From: Phoenix dactylifera
Taxonomy: Eukaryota; Streptophyta; Magnoliopsida; Arecales; Arecaceae
Length of the DNA: 64,000 bases
Direction: 5' to 3'
NCBI RefSeq assembly: GCF_009389715.1
Contig: NW_024067925.1
Span: 1-64,000, forward strand
Shown in pieces: positions 11,183 to 23,324 of the stretch (the first letter of the stretch is position 1; each line of letters starts with the position of its first letter). A program made the translations under genes and the position numbers. The notes beneath the pieces are model-generated. The model was not told where the DNA came from, did no database searches, and saw only the letters and a list, made by a program, of their open reading frames with translations.

Positions 11183-12442
11183 AATATTTTTTATTAGAAT
11201 AATTGATTACTAATTTTGTGCTAGCAAGTAAATGATTGTAATTGAGAACTAATTTGTCAATTCAATGAATTAATTATTATGGATTAACTAATTTCTAAAT
11301 TTTTCGTTTGAATGAGATCTGAAAATTACTCTTTTAGGAGTTCAAATGGAGTTAGATAACCTCTTGGAGGTTAAGCAAATTATTATCTTTTTTAAGAATA
11401 ATTACTACTTTTGTGCTAGCTAAACAATTATTTTAATTAAAATCTAATATGTCATAATTGCAATAAAGGATTTAATGAATCATATATAACTAACAAAAAT
11501 AAATAGACACTTTCTTGGATTGTTAGCAATATATAATTCATTAAATTCTTTATTACAATTGTAACATATTAGTTTTTTTAGAATAATTGATTACTAATTT
11601 TGTGCTAACTAAACAATTATTGTGACTGAGATCTAATATGTCACAATTGTAATAAAAGATTTAATAGACACTTCTTTGGATTGTTAGCAATATATAATTC
11701 ATTAAATCTTTTATTACAATTATGACATATTAGATTTTTTTTAAGAATAATTGATTACTAATTTTGTGCAAGCTAAACAATTATTATGATTGAGATCTAA
11801 TATACGAATTCAATGAATTATATATTAGAATGATTTATTACCTTATTAAAATAATTGATTGCTAATTTTGTGCTAGCAAAACAATTATTATGATTGAGAT
11901 CTAATATGTTAATTCAATGGATGATATATTAGAATGATTTATTATCTTATTAAAATAATTGATTGCTAATTTTGTGCTAACAAAACAATTATTATGATTG
12001 AGATCTAATATATCAATTTTAATGAATTATATATTAGAATAATTATTACCTTATTAGAATAATTGATTGCTAATTTTGTGATAGCAAAACAATTATTGTG
12101 ATTGAGATCTAATATGTCAATTCAATGAATTATATATTAGAGTGAAATATTACTTTATTAGAATAATTGATTACTAATATTATGCTAGCAAGATAATTAT
12201 TATAATTGAGATCTAATTTGTCAATTTAATAATTTAATTATTATATATTAACGAATTTTTGAATTTTTTGTTTGAATGGGATCTAAAAATTACTTCTTGA
12301 GAAGTCCAAATGGAGGTATGATAAACCTCTTGAAGGTTAAGCAAATTATTTTTTTTTGTAGAATAATTAATTACTAATTTTGTGCTAGCTAAACAATTAT
12401 TGTATTTAAAATCTAATATGTCACAATTGTAATAAAGGATTT

Positions 12443-13490
12443 TGATGCGGGGTCGGAACCCCGACACCAGCCCGCACACCGGACGAGCAGGGAAAGCATC
12501 CGCGTCCTCCCCGAGGTATTGTCCGCTCTGGGATTGCCGCTTCGGGTCTGCGGGAGGTCGCCCAGGGCCGTGGCCCAATGACAGTCCCGAGCCCTGCCGG
12601 CGCGGGGGTCCGCGGAGGTACTACCCCTACCCTCACGGTTTTGTCCTACAAAAGGGCCCTCGGTGAGAAGAGGTGTTTGCACCCCCATTTAAGGCACAGA
12701 CCTTTCCGCTGATTATCCGATGTGGGACTAAACTGGGAACCCCATCCCACAACACAGCCCCCCGAGCGGGAAGGTCTGTGCGTGGCCGGGTCCCTTCCTC
12801 TAGCGCCATCTGATGCGGGGTCGGAACCCCGACACCAGCCCGCACACCGGACGAGCAGGGAAAGCATCCGCGTCCTCCCCGAGGTATTGTCCGCTCTGGG
12901 ATTGCCGTTTCGGGTCTGCGGGAGGTCGCCCAGGGCCGTGGCCCAATGACAGTCCCGAGCCTGCCGGCGCGGGGGTCCGCGGAGGTACTACCCTACCCTC
13001 ACGGTTTTGTCCTACAAAAGGGCCCTCGGTGAGAAGAGGTGTTTGCACCCCCCATTTAAGGCACAGACCTTTCCGCTGATTATCCGATGTGGGACTAAAC
13101 TGGGAACCCCATCCCACAACACAGCCCTCCGAGCGGGAAGGTCTGTGCGTGGCCGGGTCCCTTCCTCTAGCGCCATCTGATGCGGGGTTGGAACCCCGAC
13201 ACCAGCCCGCACACCGGACGAGCAGGGAAAGCATCCGCGTCCTCCCCGAGGTATTGTCCGCTCTGGGATTGCCGCTTCGGGTCTGCGGGAGGTCGCCCAG
13301 GGCCGTGGCCCAATGACAGTCCCGAGCCCTGCCGGCGCGGGGGTCCGCGGAGGTACTACCCCTACCCTCACGGTTTTGTCCTACAAAAGGGCCCTCGGTG
13401 AGAAGAGGTGTTTGCACCCCCCATTTAAGGCACAGACCTTTCCGCTGATTATCCGATGTGGGACTAAACTGGGAACCCCATCCCACAACA
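12443..13490 (-). mobile_element. TRIM-like miniature LTR element with three LTRs, TSD GATTT
   Basis: Three GC-rich direct repeats (12443-12754, 12811-13121, 13178-13490; 311-313 bp) are separated by two 56-bp spacers. On the plus strand each begins TGATGCGGGG and ends CCCACAACA, so each is bounded TG...CA. GATTT flanks the whole (12438-12442 and 13491-13495), and units 2-4 show the empty site with a single GATTT. Read on the minus strand, each spacer starts GA then TGGCGCTAGAGG, which looks like a primer-binding site, and ends in a G-rich tract before the next LTR. There is no coding capacity; the open frames across it follow from its high GC. The three copies are near identical, so it is young. 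Confidence 0.85.
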
Positions 13491-13560
13491 GATTTAAAAA
13501 ATTATATATTACTAACAAAAATAAATAGACACTTTTTTGGATTGTTAGCAATATATAATT

Positions 13561-14664
13561 GGGTTTTTTGCATAAATACCCTTCTAAATGTAGGATTTTG
13601 CATGAATATCCTTTCCAAATTGATATTTGCATGCATACCCTTATAAAATATTTATTTTGCTATTCTATCCTTTTTTAGTTCTTATTTTTGTATATGTACC
13701 CATGCCATCTAACGCTGTTAAAAAATTAACAGTTTTAAATTAAAATGACTAAAATATTCTTAATGGGTAGGCGCGCAAATAGAAATTTTTATAAGGATAT
13801 ACAAGTAAATAGAAATTTTACCACGCTTTTGGATAAGAATTTAGGCAAATCTAATTAGTCATATCATAATTATGAGGTGCTGAGCGACCCATGACATACT
13901 AAGTCCAGTTAGAATAGATGACCGATGACCTACTAACTAAGTCCGTCTACAAGCCAAATTTCATATCACACTATTTTTTATCGAAATGTCTGATTGGACG
14001 GAACTTGGTGTCTCCCTGCCTCCCTCTGAGGAGGACATAAAAAATCCCAGACCTTCTTCCAAAATCCAATTCCATTGCAGAAAACTGGCATATGACCCAT
14101 GTTTAGTTGAGCGTTCCCTCACTTTCTACCTTCAAAAGTTAAAAGAAACACAAACCAAAAAACAGAAGGAAAAAAAGAAAAAGCCGGCAACCGAGACACC
14201 GGAGGTATCAACAGTGTCATAGATCGAGAGAGAATCCTGATTGGCCGAGGTTCCTTTGGATTCTGTGAACCTATGCCCTAGGGCTTTTCCTCCTCATTGG
14301 CTGGCATTTCCCATCCCTTTAGAGAATAATAAGGCCATGGGAGCAAGCTAACAAGCTCCTAAGAAACCCATATCTCCTTCCTGTCTGCCTTGAAAACCCG
14401 CCATAAATTCACTTAAAAACGACCAATAGTACCACCACCCACACACACAAAAAAAAGAAGAGACTCTCTTGCTTGTTATCACAAAGCAAACTCATTTCTC
14501 TGAGCTTTTGCTGGATTTTAGGTGGCTTTGTGCAGCCTTTATCCTGATTTTGTTTCTCTTTTTCTGTTTCCATTACCACCAACTCAGTGCTGTTAAAGCC
14601 ACCTACTTAGCATCATTTCTGGTCCTTAGACTTAAGCCACCTTCTTTCCAACTCAAACCAGCAG

Positions 14665-14707
<43 letters not shown>

Positions 14708-15000
14708 GGGCCCAAGAGAATCGGGATCCCGATACGCAGGGGGCGGGTGGAAGCCAGGCACCGGGGGAAAGGGGGGTGGGAGGTTGGGGAGGAAAGAGTA
14801 AGGGTAATAACATCATTTCAAATTTTTTATTTTATTTTTAATTAATATAAATATGATTTTTTAACACCGTTAAAACAACCGTTATATTAGGGGTATCTGT
14901 ACAATAACAGAGTTTTATGAGGGTATGCATGCAAATATTAATTTTGAAAGGGTATTCACGCAAAATTCGTTATTTAGAAGGGTATCCATGCAAAAAATCC
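13561..15000. mobile_element. Mutator-like element (Pack-MULE type), unit 1
   Basis: The ends are imperfect inverted repeats of at least 100 bp: GGGTTTTTTGCATAAATACCC on the left and, in reverse complement, GGATTTTTTGCATGGATACCC on the right. Flanking 9-bp duplications TATATAATT lie at 13552-13560 and 15001-15009. Long TIRs with a 9-bp TSD are diagnostic of the Mutator superfamily. No transposase is present. The interior has normal GC content and looks captured: a 78-codon open frame (13986-14222), then promoter-like DNA and a CT-rich leader with (CT)18 at 14669-14704, then a G-rich block. The TIRs contain a repeated TTTGCATGNATACCCTT motif. Confidence 0.85.
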
Positions 15001-16550
15001 TATATAATTCATTAAATCCTTTATTATAATTGTGACATATTAGATTTTTTTAAGAGTAATTGATTACTAATTTTGTGCTAGCTAAACAATTATTATGATT
15101 GAGAACAAATATGTCAATTTAATGATTATATATTAAAATGATTTATTACCTTATTAGAATAATTGATTGCTAATTTTGTGCTAGCAAAATAATTATTATG
15201 ATTGAGATCTAATTTATCAATTCAATGAATTATATATTAGAATGATTTATTACCTCATTAGAATAATTGATTGCTAATTTTGTATTAGCAAAACAATTAT
15301 TGTGATTGAGATCTAATATGTTAATTCAATAAATTATATATTAAAATAATTTATTACCTTATTAGAATAATTGATTGCTAATTTTGTGCGAGCAAAATAA
15401 TTATTGTGATTGAGATCTAATATATCAATTCAATGAATTATATATTAGAATGATTTATTACCTTATTAGAATAATTGATTACTAATTTTGTGCTAGCAAA
15501 ACAATTATTGTAATTGAGATCTAATTTGTCAATTCAATAATTAATTATTATGTATTAAAAAATTTTTAAATTTTTCGTTTGAATGGAATCTAGGAATTAC
15601 TTCTTGAGGAGTACAAATGGAGGTATGATAAACTTCTTGGAGGTTAGGCAAATTATTATCTTTTTTTTAGAATAATTGATTACTAATTTTGTGCTAGCTA
15701 AATAATTATTGTAATTAAAATCTAATATGTCACAATTGTAATAAAGGATTTAATGAATTATATATTACGAACAAAAATAAATAGACACTTCTTTGGATTG
15801 TTAGCAATAAATAATTCATTAAATTCTTTATTACAATTGTGACATATTACATTTTTTTTAAGAATAATTGATTACTAATTTTATGCTAGCTAAACAATTA
15901 TTGTAATTAAAATCTAATATGTCACAATTATAATAAAGAATTTATGAATTATATATTGCTAACAATCCAAAAAAGTGTATTTTTATTTTTGTTAGTAATA
16001 TATAATTCATTAAATCCTTTATTACAATTGTGACATATTAGATTTTAATTACAATAATTGTTTAGCTAGCACAAAAAGTAATCAATTATTCTAAAAAAAG
16101 ATAATAATTTGCTTAACCTTCAAGAGGTTTATCATACCTCCATTTGGACTCCTCAAGAAGTAATTTCCAAATCCCATTCAAACGAAAAATTCAAAAATTG
16201 GTTAATACATAATAATTAATTCATTAAATTGACAAATTAGATCTCAATTACAATAATTATCTTGCTAGCAAAAAATTAGTAATTAATTATTCTAATAAGA
16301 TAATAAATCATTCTAATATATAATTCATTGAATTGACATATTAGATTTCAATCACAATAATTATTTTGCTAGCACAAAATTAGCAATCAATTATTCTAAT
16401 AAGGTAATAAATCATTCTAATATATAATTTATTGAATTGACATATTATATTTCAATTACAATAATTATCTAGCCAGTACTAAATTAATAATTAATTATTA
16501 ATAATTAAGAAAATTTAAATAGAAAATTCAAAAATTGGTTAATCTATTAT

Positions 16551-17162
16551 AACTTTAGGATGGTGGACTCAAAGCCTATGAATGACCAAATTCATGATTT
16601 TGAAATACTGATCCACCAGCTTAGGACTAATGAAACCAATTGGATGAATCATTCCAGGTAGCATGTTTGATAGATAAACTACCTAATTTCTGATTTGATT
16701 TTGCTAAGACTCTAAGCTATACCCAAGGAGGTCTCACCCTAATCCAAGTTTTGAACTTCATTAGAATTGAAGAGCAGCATAGGCTCAGCAGTAAAACCTT
16801 TACTGGACACAAAAAATAATGCTTATAATGTAGAGGCCCCACATAGAAAAAATTAGAACCGATCCTACAAAAATAAGCATTACAAAAAGAAACCCTACCA
16901 CCCTACAAACCCTAACCATGGAAAACCTATCCAATCCCAGGAGCAGAAGAAGAAGAAAGAGGAAAGTGGTGTTCGTTTCTGCTATGTGTGTGGTCGGACC
17001 AACCATTTGTCTTCCTAGTGCTTCTATAAGAAGACTGCACCTCTTCAATCCAAGAAAAAAGGTCCACACACAACCAGTGCTCAAGTCAACATAGTGACTT
17101 TCGGCGCTGGCTCCTTCGAGACTACTTTCATGTCTGTTTCTTTCATTCCTGAAGTTAACATG
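16551..17162 (+). mobile_element. gag remnant of an older Ty1/copia element, unit 1 (fossil)
   Basis: Plus-strand translations contain pieces typical of copia gag: a segment near 16690-16760 resembling the DFAKTL...QGGLTLIQVLN region, and near 16970-17030 a CYVCGRTNH zinc-knuckle-like piece. It is broken in several places and has no LTRs of its own in view. The Sirevirus-like element is inserted at its right edge, so this remnant is older. Confidence 0.7.
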
Positions 17163-18822
17163 TGAGGATCTTAGTGTTATTTTGATGTTTACAAAGCCAT
17201 TGAGGCCATATGGAAGTGCTAATGCCATGAACTCAATTGATCAAGATCATAAATACTTAAGAAAGAAAGAAGCAATACATTCTTGATATATTCTTGATAC
17301 ACTATTCATATACGATTAAAACAACTCTCAAGAACTCATCTAAGGACAAATATTTAGAAGAAACTTGAGAAAAAAAATCTAAATTTCAGTTTGACAAAGT
17401 TAAGAGTGAAGTTTTCTTGTTAAGGGGCAATTTTATCTTTTTACTAGTCAAAGAGATGAAACTTGTATGTGCCAAGCATCCTAAATTAATTGCAATATCT
17501 TTTATTGGTTTCATGTGCTAAACTAACCTTGAGATGCAGAAAATCAAGGTTAGAGTCGACCCCAGAAAGTTTGGAGTCGACTCTGATACAGATGGTACAC
17601 TTGGCACACCATTGGCAAGCTTGGCACACCATTGGCACACTTGGTACAGACCTAGAGTCGACCCCAGAAGAATTAGAGTCGACCCTGGCATATTTGGCAT
17701 GCTTGGCACAGGCTTCGGGCCGATCCCAGAAAATGGCACTATAGCTCGAGTCGACCCCAACAAGTTTCACAAGAGAATTGCTCTCTAGATTGCCTGTCAG
17801 AGTCAACCCCAGCCAAGCTCAAGTCGACTCCACTGTAGCTCGAGTCGACTCCACTTTAGCTCGAGCCGACTCCAGAATAGTTCGAATCGACCCCAACTTG
17901 AATCATCAGAAAAAAGCTTTCTAGATTTCCTATCAGAGTCGACCCCAGCCAAGCTCGAGTCGACCTCAGTCAGTGGTACTGTAGCTCGAGTCGACCCCAG
18001 AAAAATCCGAGTCGACCCGAACACGACTGAAAGCATAACAGCTAGTTCTGCAGAAGTACATTTTAAGGCTTCAACGGCTATAAACGGCTAGTTTCTTCAA
18101 TCCAACGGCCAGAAATAGATTTTTAAGGATTAGAGAAGTATTTAAGAGCCACTATTCATCAGAAAAAAGATCTTTTTGTGAAATTAAAAGGGTGTGTTCA
18201 AGAGAAAACAAAATCCTAGAGTTCTTCATTCATTGCTTCATTCCAAAATCTGAAAGAAGGTGGTTGAGCAGATTTCAAGTGACTTCAAGAGCTTTACCAA
18301 CTCCTTGAGGAGTGAAGCAACCATGGCAAAGAAGAGAAGAGCATCTACAAAGCGATAATTATTTTCTTATCTCTTCTTTGAGTGTATACTTGTTTTATTT
18401 GCTCATTGAGAAGCTTTAAATCTCTTATCTCTTCTTCCTTGTAAGGTTAGTTGGTGAGCCCATAAAACCAACAGTGTAGATTGTTGGTGAGCCCGTAAAA
18501 CCAACGATTACGTTTAATTGGTTGATCCCGTAAAACCAATTGTAGGATTTTTGGATTGTGAGCTCGGCAAAACAATCCAACTGTAATCCGAGAAATTATA
18601 GTGAATTTTCAAGAGGATGCTTGGGGAGTGGACGTAGGTGCCTTGGGGTGTACCGAACCACTATACTTATTTTGTTTTTGTATTTTGTTTATTTTGCTTC
18701 CACTACACTAATGCAATTCACATAAGCCAAATTACTCATCCATCTATAAATAAAATTTAAGGTTTAAAATTTAGAAAACCCCAATTCACCCCCCTTCTCT
18801 TGGGTTGTTATCTTGGGCAACA
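17163..18822 (+). repeat. 5' LTR of the Sirevirus-like element (1,660 bp)
   Basis: It begins TGAGGATCTTAGTG and ends GGGCAACA. The central part (about 17,550-18,020) is a minisatellite of GCTCGAGTCGACCCCAG-like units, alternating with TTGGCACACCATTGGCA units. It is diverged from the 3' LTR in both base changes and minisatellite content. Confidence 0.9.
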
Positions 18823-18824
18823 AG

Positions 18825-18836
18825 TGGTATTAGAGC
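18825..18836 (+). other. primer-binding site matching initiator-Met tRNA
   Basis: TGGTATTAGAGC lies two bases after the 5' LTR, one mismatch from the common plant copia site TGGTATCAGAGC. Confidence 0.85.
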
Positions 18837-18884
18837 AGGTGCTCTAGTATTAATTGTTGATCTCACGATCAAGAGCCAAAGATT

Positions 18885-21800
18885 ATGACAACTCAAATTG
18901 GTAGTTCTCTATCTGAGGGACAGTCACCAAATAGACCACCCCTATTTAACGGCACAAATTACACCTACTGGAAAGCACGAATGAGAATATTTATTCAAAC
19001 ACTAGACTATGATATATGGAGAATCATAGTCGAAGGACCACACATACCCACCATTAGCATAGACAGCATGGTCATCCTAAGCCAGAAAAGGACTGGGATG
19101 ACAATGATAAAAGGATGGCTCAACTTAATGCCAAAGCCATGAATATTCTTTATTGCTCATTTGATGCAAATGAATTTAATAGAATTTTAATATGTAATTT
19201 TGCTAAGAAAATTTGGGATAGATTAGAGGTTACTCATGAGGGGACAAATCAAGTTAAGGAGTCAAAAATAAATATGCTTGTACGCAAGTAAGAATTGTTT
19301 AAAATGGAATCTTCTGAAAATATAACTGAAAATGTTTACAAGATTTACTAATATAATAAATGGTCTTAAGAGCTTAGGTAAACCTTATTCTAACTCTGAA
19401 TTGGTACGCAAAATTCTCAGATCTCTACCTCGTATGTGGAAGGCCAAGGTAACTGCAATTCAAGAAGCTATGGATCTTAATACACTTCAATTAGAGGAGC
19501 TTCTAGGGTTACTCATGACTCATGAGTTGACTATAAAGCAAAATTCTGAAGAAGAGGTCAAGAAAAGAAAAACCATTGCCCTAAAGTCTACAATCTCTGA
19601 AGAAGATAGTTTAATAAGATGATGTCGGATGAGGAAGAGGAATACAATGAAGAAGAAGTGGGCAATACTTGCGAAGAAATTCAGAAAGTTTATGAGGAGG
19701 AAAAAAGAGTTCCACAAAAAAGAAGCCTTTCTTCAAAGGTAGCTCTAGCAAAGAAAAGAAAAAGGGACAAAGAAAAGAAAAAAGATGTGCCCATCTGTTA
19801 TGAATGCAACAAGCTCGGGCACTTCAAAATAGATTGTCCACAATTAAAATGGGTGCCGAGGAAATTGAAGAAGAAAGCTCTCATGGCTGATTGGAGTGAA
19901 AGTGAGGGATCAAGCTCAGAAGAGGAAGATCAGCAACATACAGCTAAAATATGCTTCATGGAACATGATGATCAGATGTGTCTTATAGCCAATGAGAAGA
20001 ATCGGCTATGGTATCTAGATAGCGGTTGTTCAAGACACATGACAAGTGACATAAATCAATTCATCACCATGGAATCCAAAGATGGTGGAGTGGTAACTTT
20101 TGGTGACAATGAAAAATGTCACGTTATTGGAAAGGATAAAATTTATATCACTCCATCTACTTATATAAATAATGTCTTGTTAGTTAATGGCCCTAAAACA
20201 TAACTTGCTTAGCATTAGTCAATTTTGTGATAAAAGCTTTAAAGTTTCTTTTGAATCTTCGGTATGCATAATTACTAGTCCCAAAGACAATAGTATTGTA
20301 CTCTTGGGCAAGATAAATAAAACTAGTTGGCTATGGCACTGAAGACTAGGACATACAAGTATGGATTTAATTTCAAAACTAGTCAAAAAGGGATTTAGTA
20401 AAAGGCTTACCAAAGTTAACTTTTGAAAATGATAAAATTTAATGGTCCACATCAATTAGGCAAGCAAATGAGGTCATCCTTTAAATCAAAGAATATAGTT
20501 TCAACTATTAGGCCTTTAGAACTCATCCATATGGATCTATTTGGACCCACTAAAACTGCAATCTATGAGAAAAAAAGTATGGACTAGTAATTGTGGATGA
20601 CTTCTCTAGACACACATGGGTTTCATTCCTTGCACATAAAAATGAAGCATTTTCTATCTTTTTGGAGTTTTACAAAAATGTTTTTAGCTGAAAAGAATAT
20701 CACTTTAGTTGCTATTCATAGTGATCATGGAACCGAATTTGAAAATCAGCACTTTGAACAATTTTGTAATGAAAATGGTATTTCTCACCAATTCTCAATT
20801 TCTAGAATGCCTCAACAAAATAAGTTTGTTGAAAGAAATAATAGGACTTTGGTAGAAATAGCTCGCACTATGCTATGTGAGTCAGATCTTCCAAAGTACT
20901 TTTGGCTGAAGTTGTAAACACTGCTTGCCATATGTTAAACCGTGTTTTAATCCGTCCAATTACAAAGAAAACTCCCTACAAACTTTGAAAAAATAGAAAA
21001 CCAATTGTCAAATACTTTCAAGTTTTTGGTTGTCGCTGTTTTATTCTAAATAATGGCAAGAAAAATTGAGTAAATTTGATGCCAAGTTAGATGAGGGTAC
21101 CTTCTTAGGATATTCTATCTCTAGCAGGGCATATAGAGTCTTCAACAAGAGTTTTCTTGTTGTTGAAGAATCAGCTAATGTTATTTTTGATGAGACTGAC
21201 AATAAATCCTCTAGGAAAGAAAGTGTTTTTGATGATGATGTAGGGACATTCGAGCTTGAAAAGCTGACCAGTCATGATACACCAACTCAAGAACAAGAAG
21301 ATACATCAAAGGAAGATGAGGAAGAAAAGGAAGATGATCAAAGTCTACTACTGCCTTAAGATCTACCTAAAGAATGGGAGGTATGCTCATGGACACCCCT
21401 AAGAATTAATTATGGGTGATCCATCATAGGGATAAGAACTCGATCCTTCTTAAGAAATATTAATAATTATCTTGCTTTTGTATCTCAAATAGAGCCTAAA
21501 ACTTATGAAGAACAGAACATAATGTAAATTGGATCAATGCTATGCAAGAAGAATTGAATCAATTTAAAAGAAATAATGTATGAACATTAATTGAAAGACC
21601 TAACAAATAACTCTGTAATTGGAACCAAAACGGGTTTTTAGAAACAAACTAGATAAAAATAGAATAGTAACAAGGAACAAGGCTAGGCTAATAGCTAAAG
21701 GTTACAATCAGGAAGAAGGGATTAACTTTGGAGGAAACCTTTGCTCCAGTTGCTAGGCTAGAAGCTATTAGATTATTACTTGCATTTCCATGCTTTATGA

Positions 21801-22975
21801 ATTTTAAATTATACCAAATGGATATAAAGAGTGCCTTTCTAAATGGATATATTATAGAGGAGGTATATGTAGAGCAACCTCCTGGTTTTGAAAATCATGA
21901 ATTTTCGGATCATATATTTAAACTGCACGAGGCACTATATGGTTTAAAAACATGCACCTAGAGCTTGATATGATAGGTTAAGTAAATTTTACTAGATAAT
22001 AATTTCAATAGAGAAAATGTTGATAAAATGCTATTCTTAAAAAGGAAAGACAAAAATCTTCTAGTGGTGCAGATATATGTAGATGACATAATATTTGGTG
22101 CTACTAACGACTCTCTTTGCAAAGAATTTGCTAAGTTAATGCAGGGTGAGTTTGAGATGAGCATGATGGAAGCACTCAATTTTTTTTCTCGTACTCCAGA
22201 TCAAGCAAACTAAGGAAGGGATCTTCATTCACCAAACTAAGTATACAAAAGAAATACTCAAGAAGTTTGGGAAAGAAGACTACAAGAAAATGGGAACCTC
22301 CAATGAACTCTACTAGTAAGTTGGACAAAGACAAAAAGGTAAGAGCATAGATATTAAACTTTATAGAGGTATAATTGGATCTTTGCTCTATCTTACTGCT
22401 GTTGGTATGTGTGCAAGATATCAATTAGATCCTAAAGTTTCACATTTATCTGTTGTTAAGAGAATTCTTAGATATCTAAGAGGTACATCTAACATAGGTT
22501 TATGGTACTCTAAAGACTCTTGTTTTGATTTGATTTCATGCTCAGATGCCGATTTTGCTTGATGTAAACTAGATAGAAAAAATACTAGTGGAACATGTCA
22601 ATTCTTAGGTGCCAACTTAATCTCATGGTTTAGCAATTAAAAGCAAAATTCAATTGCACTGTCAATGGCTGAGGTCGAGTACATTGCAGCTGGAAGTTGC
22701 TGTGCTCATTTACTTTGGCTTAACCAACAATTAGAAGATTATGAAATTAAGCTTGACAAAATTTTCATAAAATGTGATAACACAGTTGCACTCTAAGGCA
22801 AAACACATTGAAATTAGATGTCATTTTATTAAAGACCATGGTGCAAAATGGAAACATAAATGTTGAACATGTGTGTACTGAAAAATAATTGGCAGATATA
22901 TTTACAAAACCCCTTAATGAGGATAGATTTTGCTTGCTTAGAAGAGAATTAGGAGTGTGTGACCCCTTTGCATAG
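18885..22975 (+). mobile_element. gag-pol region of the Sirevirus-like element (fossil)
   Basis: Gag begins near 18885 (YWKARMRIFIQ piece), with a CYECNKLGHFKIDCP zinc knuckle near 19,795-19,840. The protease-type LDSGCSRHMT is near 20,015. Integrase is recognisable near 20,500-20,920 (IHSDHGTEFEN piece), reverse transcriptase near 21,720-22,200 (EETFAPVARLEAIR and YVDDIIFGA pieces), and RNase H near 22,660-22,930. The region is broken into many frames and cannot encode a working polyprotein. Confidence 0.88.
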
Positions 22976-23324
22976 AGAAGGTCAAATATTTCATGATACA
23001 CCCCTCTCATCTCCAAAATTTTTTGAAACATTGCTCAAATGATCAATTTAGAGCTTCCTCTCATGAACATTATTTTGGTGAAAATCAGATTAGTGAAAAG
23101 AGCATTAAAAAAAAAAATTGGGCTGAACTTCGTGGAGTCGACTCGACCTCAAGCCGACTCGAGCGCACGGGCCCCCCTTCTTTTAAGGGCGGGCCAAAAC
23201 CCAATTTTAGGGCTCCAAAACTTTTCTAATCTCCTAGAAACCCAATTTTCACTCCACTCACCTCTAATCACTGGTAAAACCTTATTCCTCCCTCTCCCAA
23301 GCCGGTAGATCAATTTGTAAGGAA

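Larger units (their letters stand above)
10388..16542. repeat. AT-rich array of ~104-bp repeats in both orientations, unit 1
   Basis: The repeat core contains TTGATTGCTAATTTTGTGC, TAGCAAAATAATTATTGTG, GATTGAGATCTAATATGTC and AATTATATATTAGAATG. Copies run head to tail for most of the array. The orientation flips near 10,560, and again near 15,870, where the flanks form an inverted repeat reaching from roughly 15,200 to 16,540. A second motif with nested palindromes (CCTCCAAGAGG and CTCCTCAAGGAG) recurs five times per unit. The array is interrupted by filler DNA (10,960-11,182), the TRIM and the Mutator-like element. No protein is encoded. Confidence 0.88.

Noticed and set aside
12413-13486. 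Long overlapping open frames on both strands in the GC-rich block
   Set aside because: They follow from GC content and the threefold repeat of the TRIM; the same 'protein' recurs in each LTR copy and shows no known domain.
13986-14222. 78-codon frame (starts MSDWTELGVS) as a real gene
   Set aside because: It lies inside the Mutator-like element, has no recognised domain, and A-run length changes break it in units 2 and 3, so no selection is evident.
14469-14801. Frames through the CT repeat rich in Ser/Leu or Arg/Glu
   Set aside because: They are generated by the CT microsatellite, whose length varies between units.
10388-16542. CRISPR-like array because of regular repeats
   Set aside because: The repeats are ~104 bp, diverged, without uniform unique spacers, and occur in both orientations in a plant genome.
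17486-18036. Repeated open frames with VDSS/STR-type peptide repeats
   Set aside because: They are translations of the LTR minisatellite, present on both strands and in all frames.
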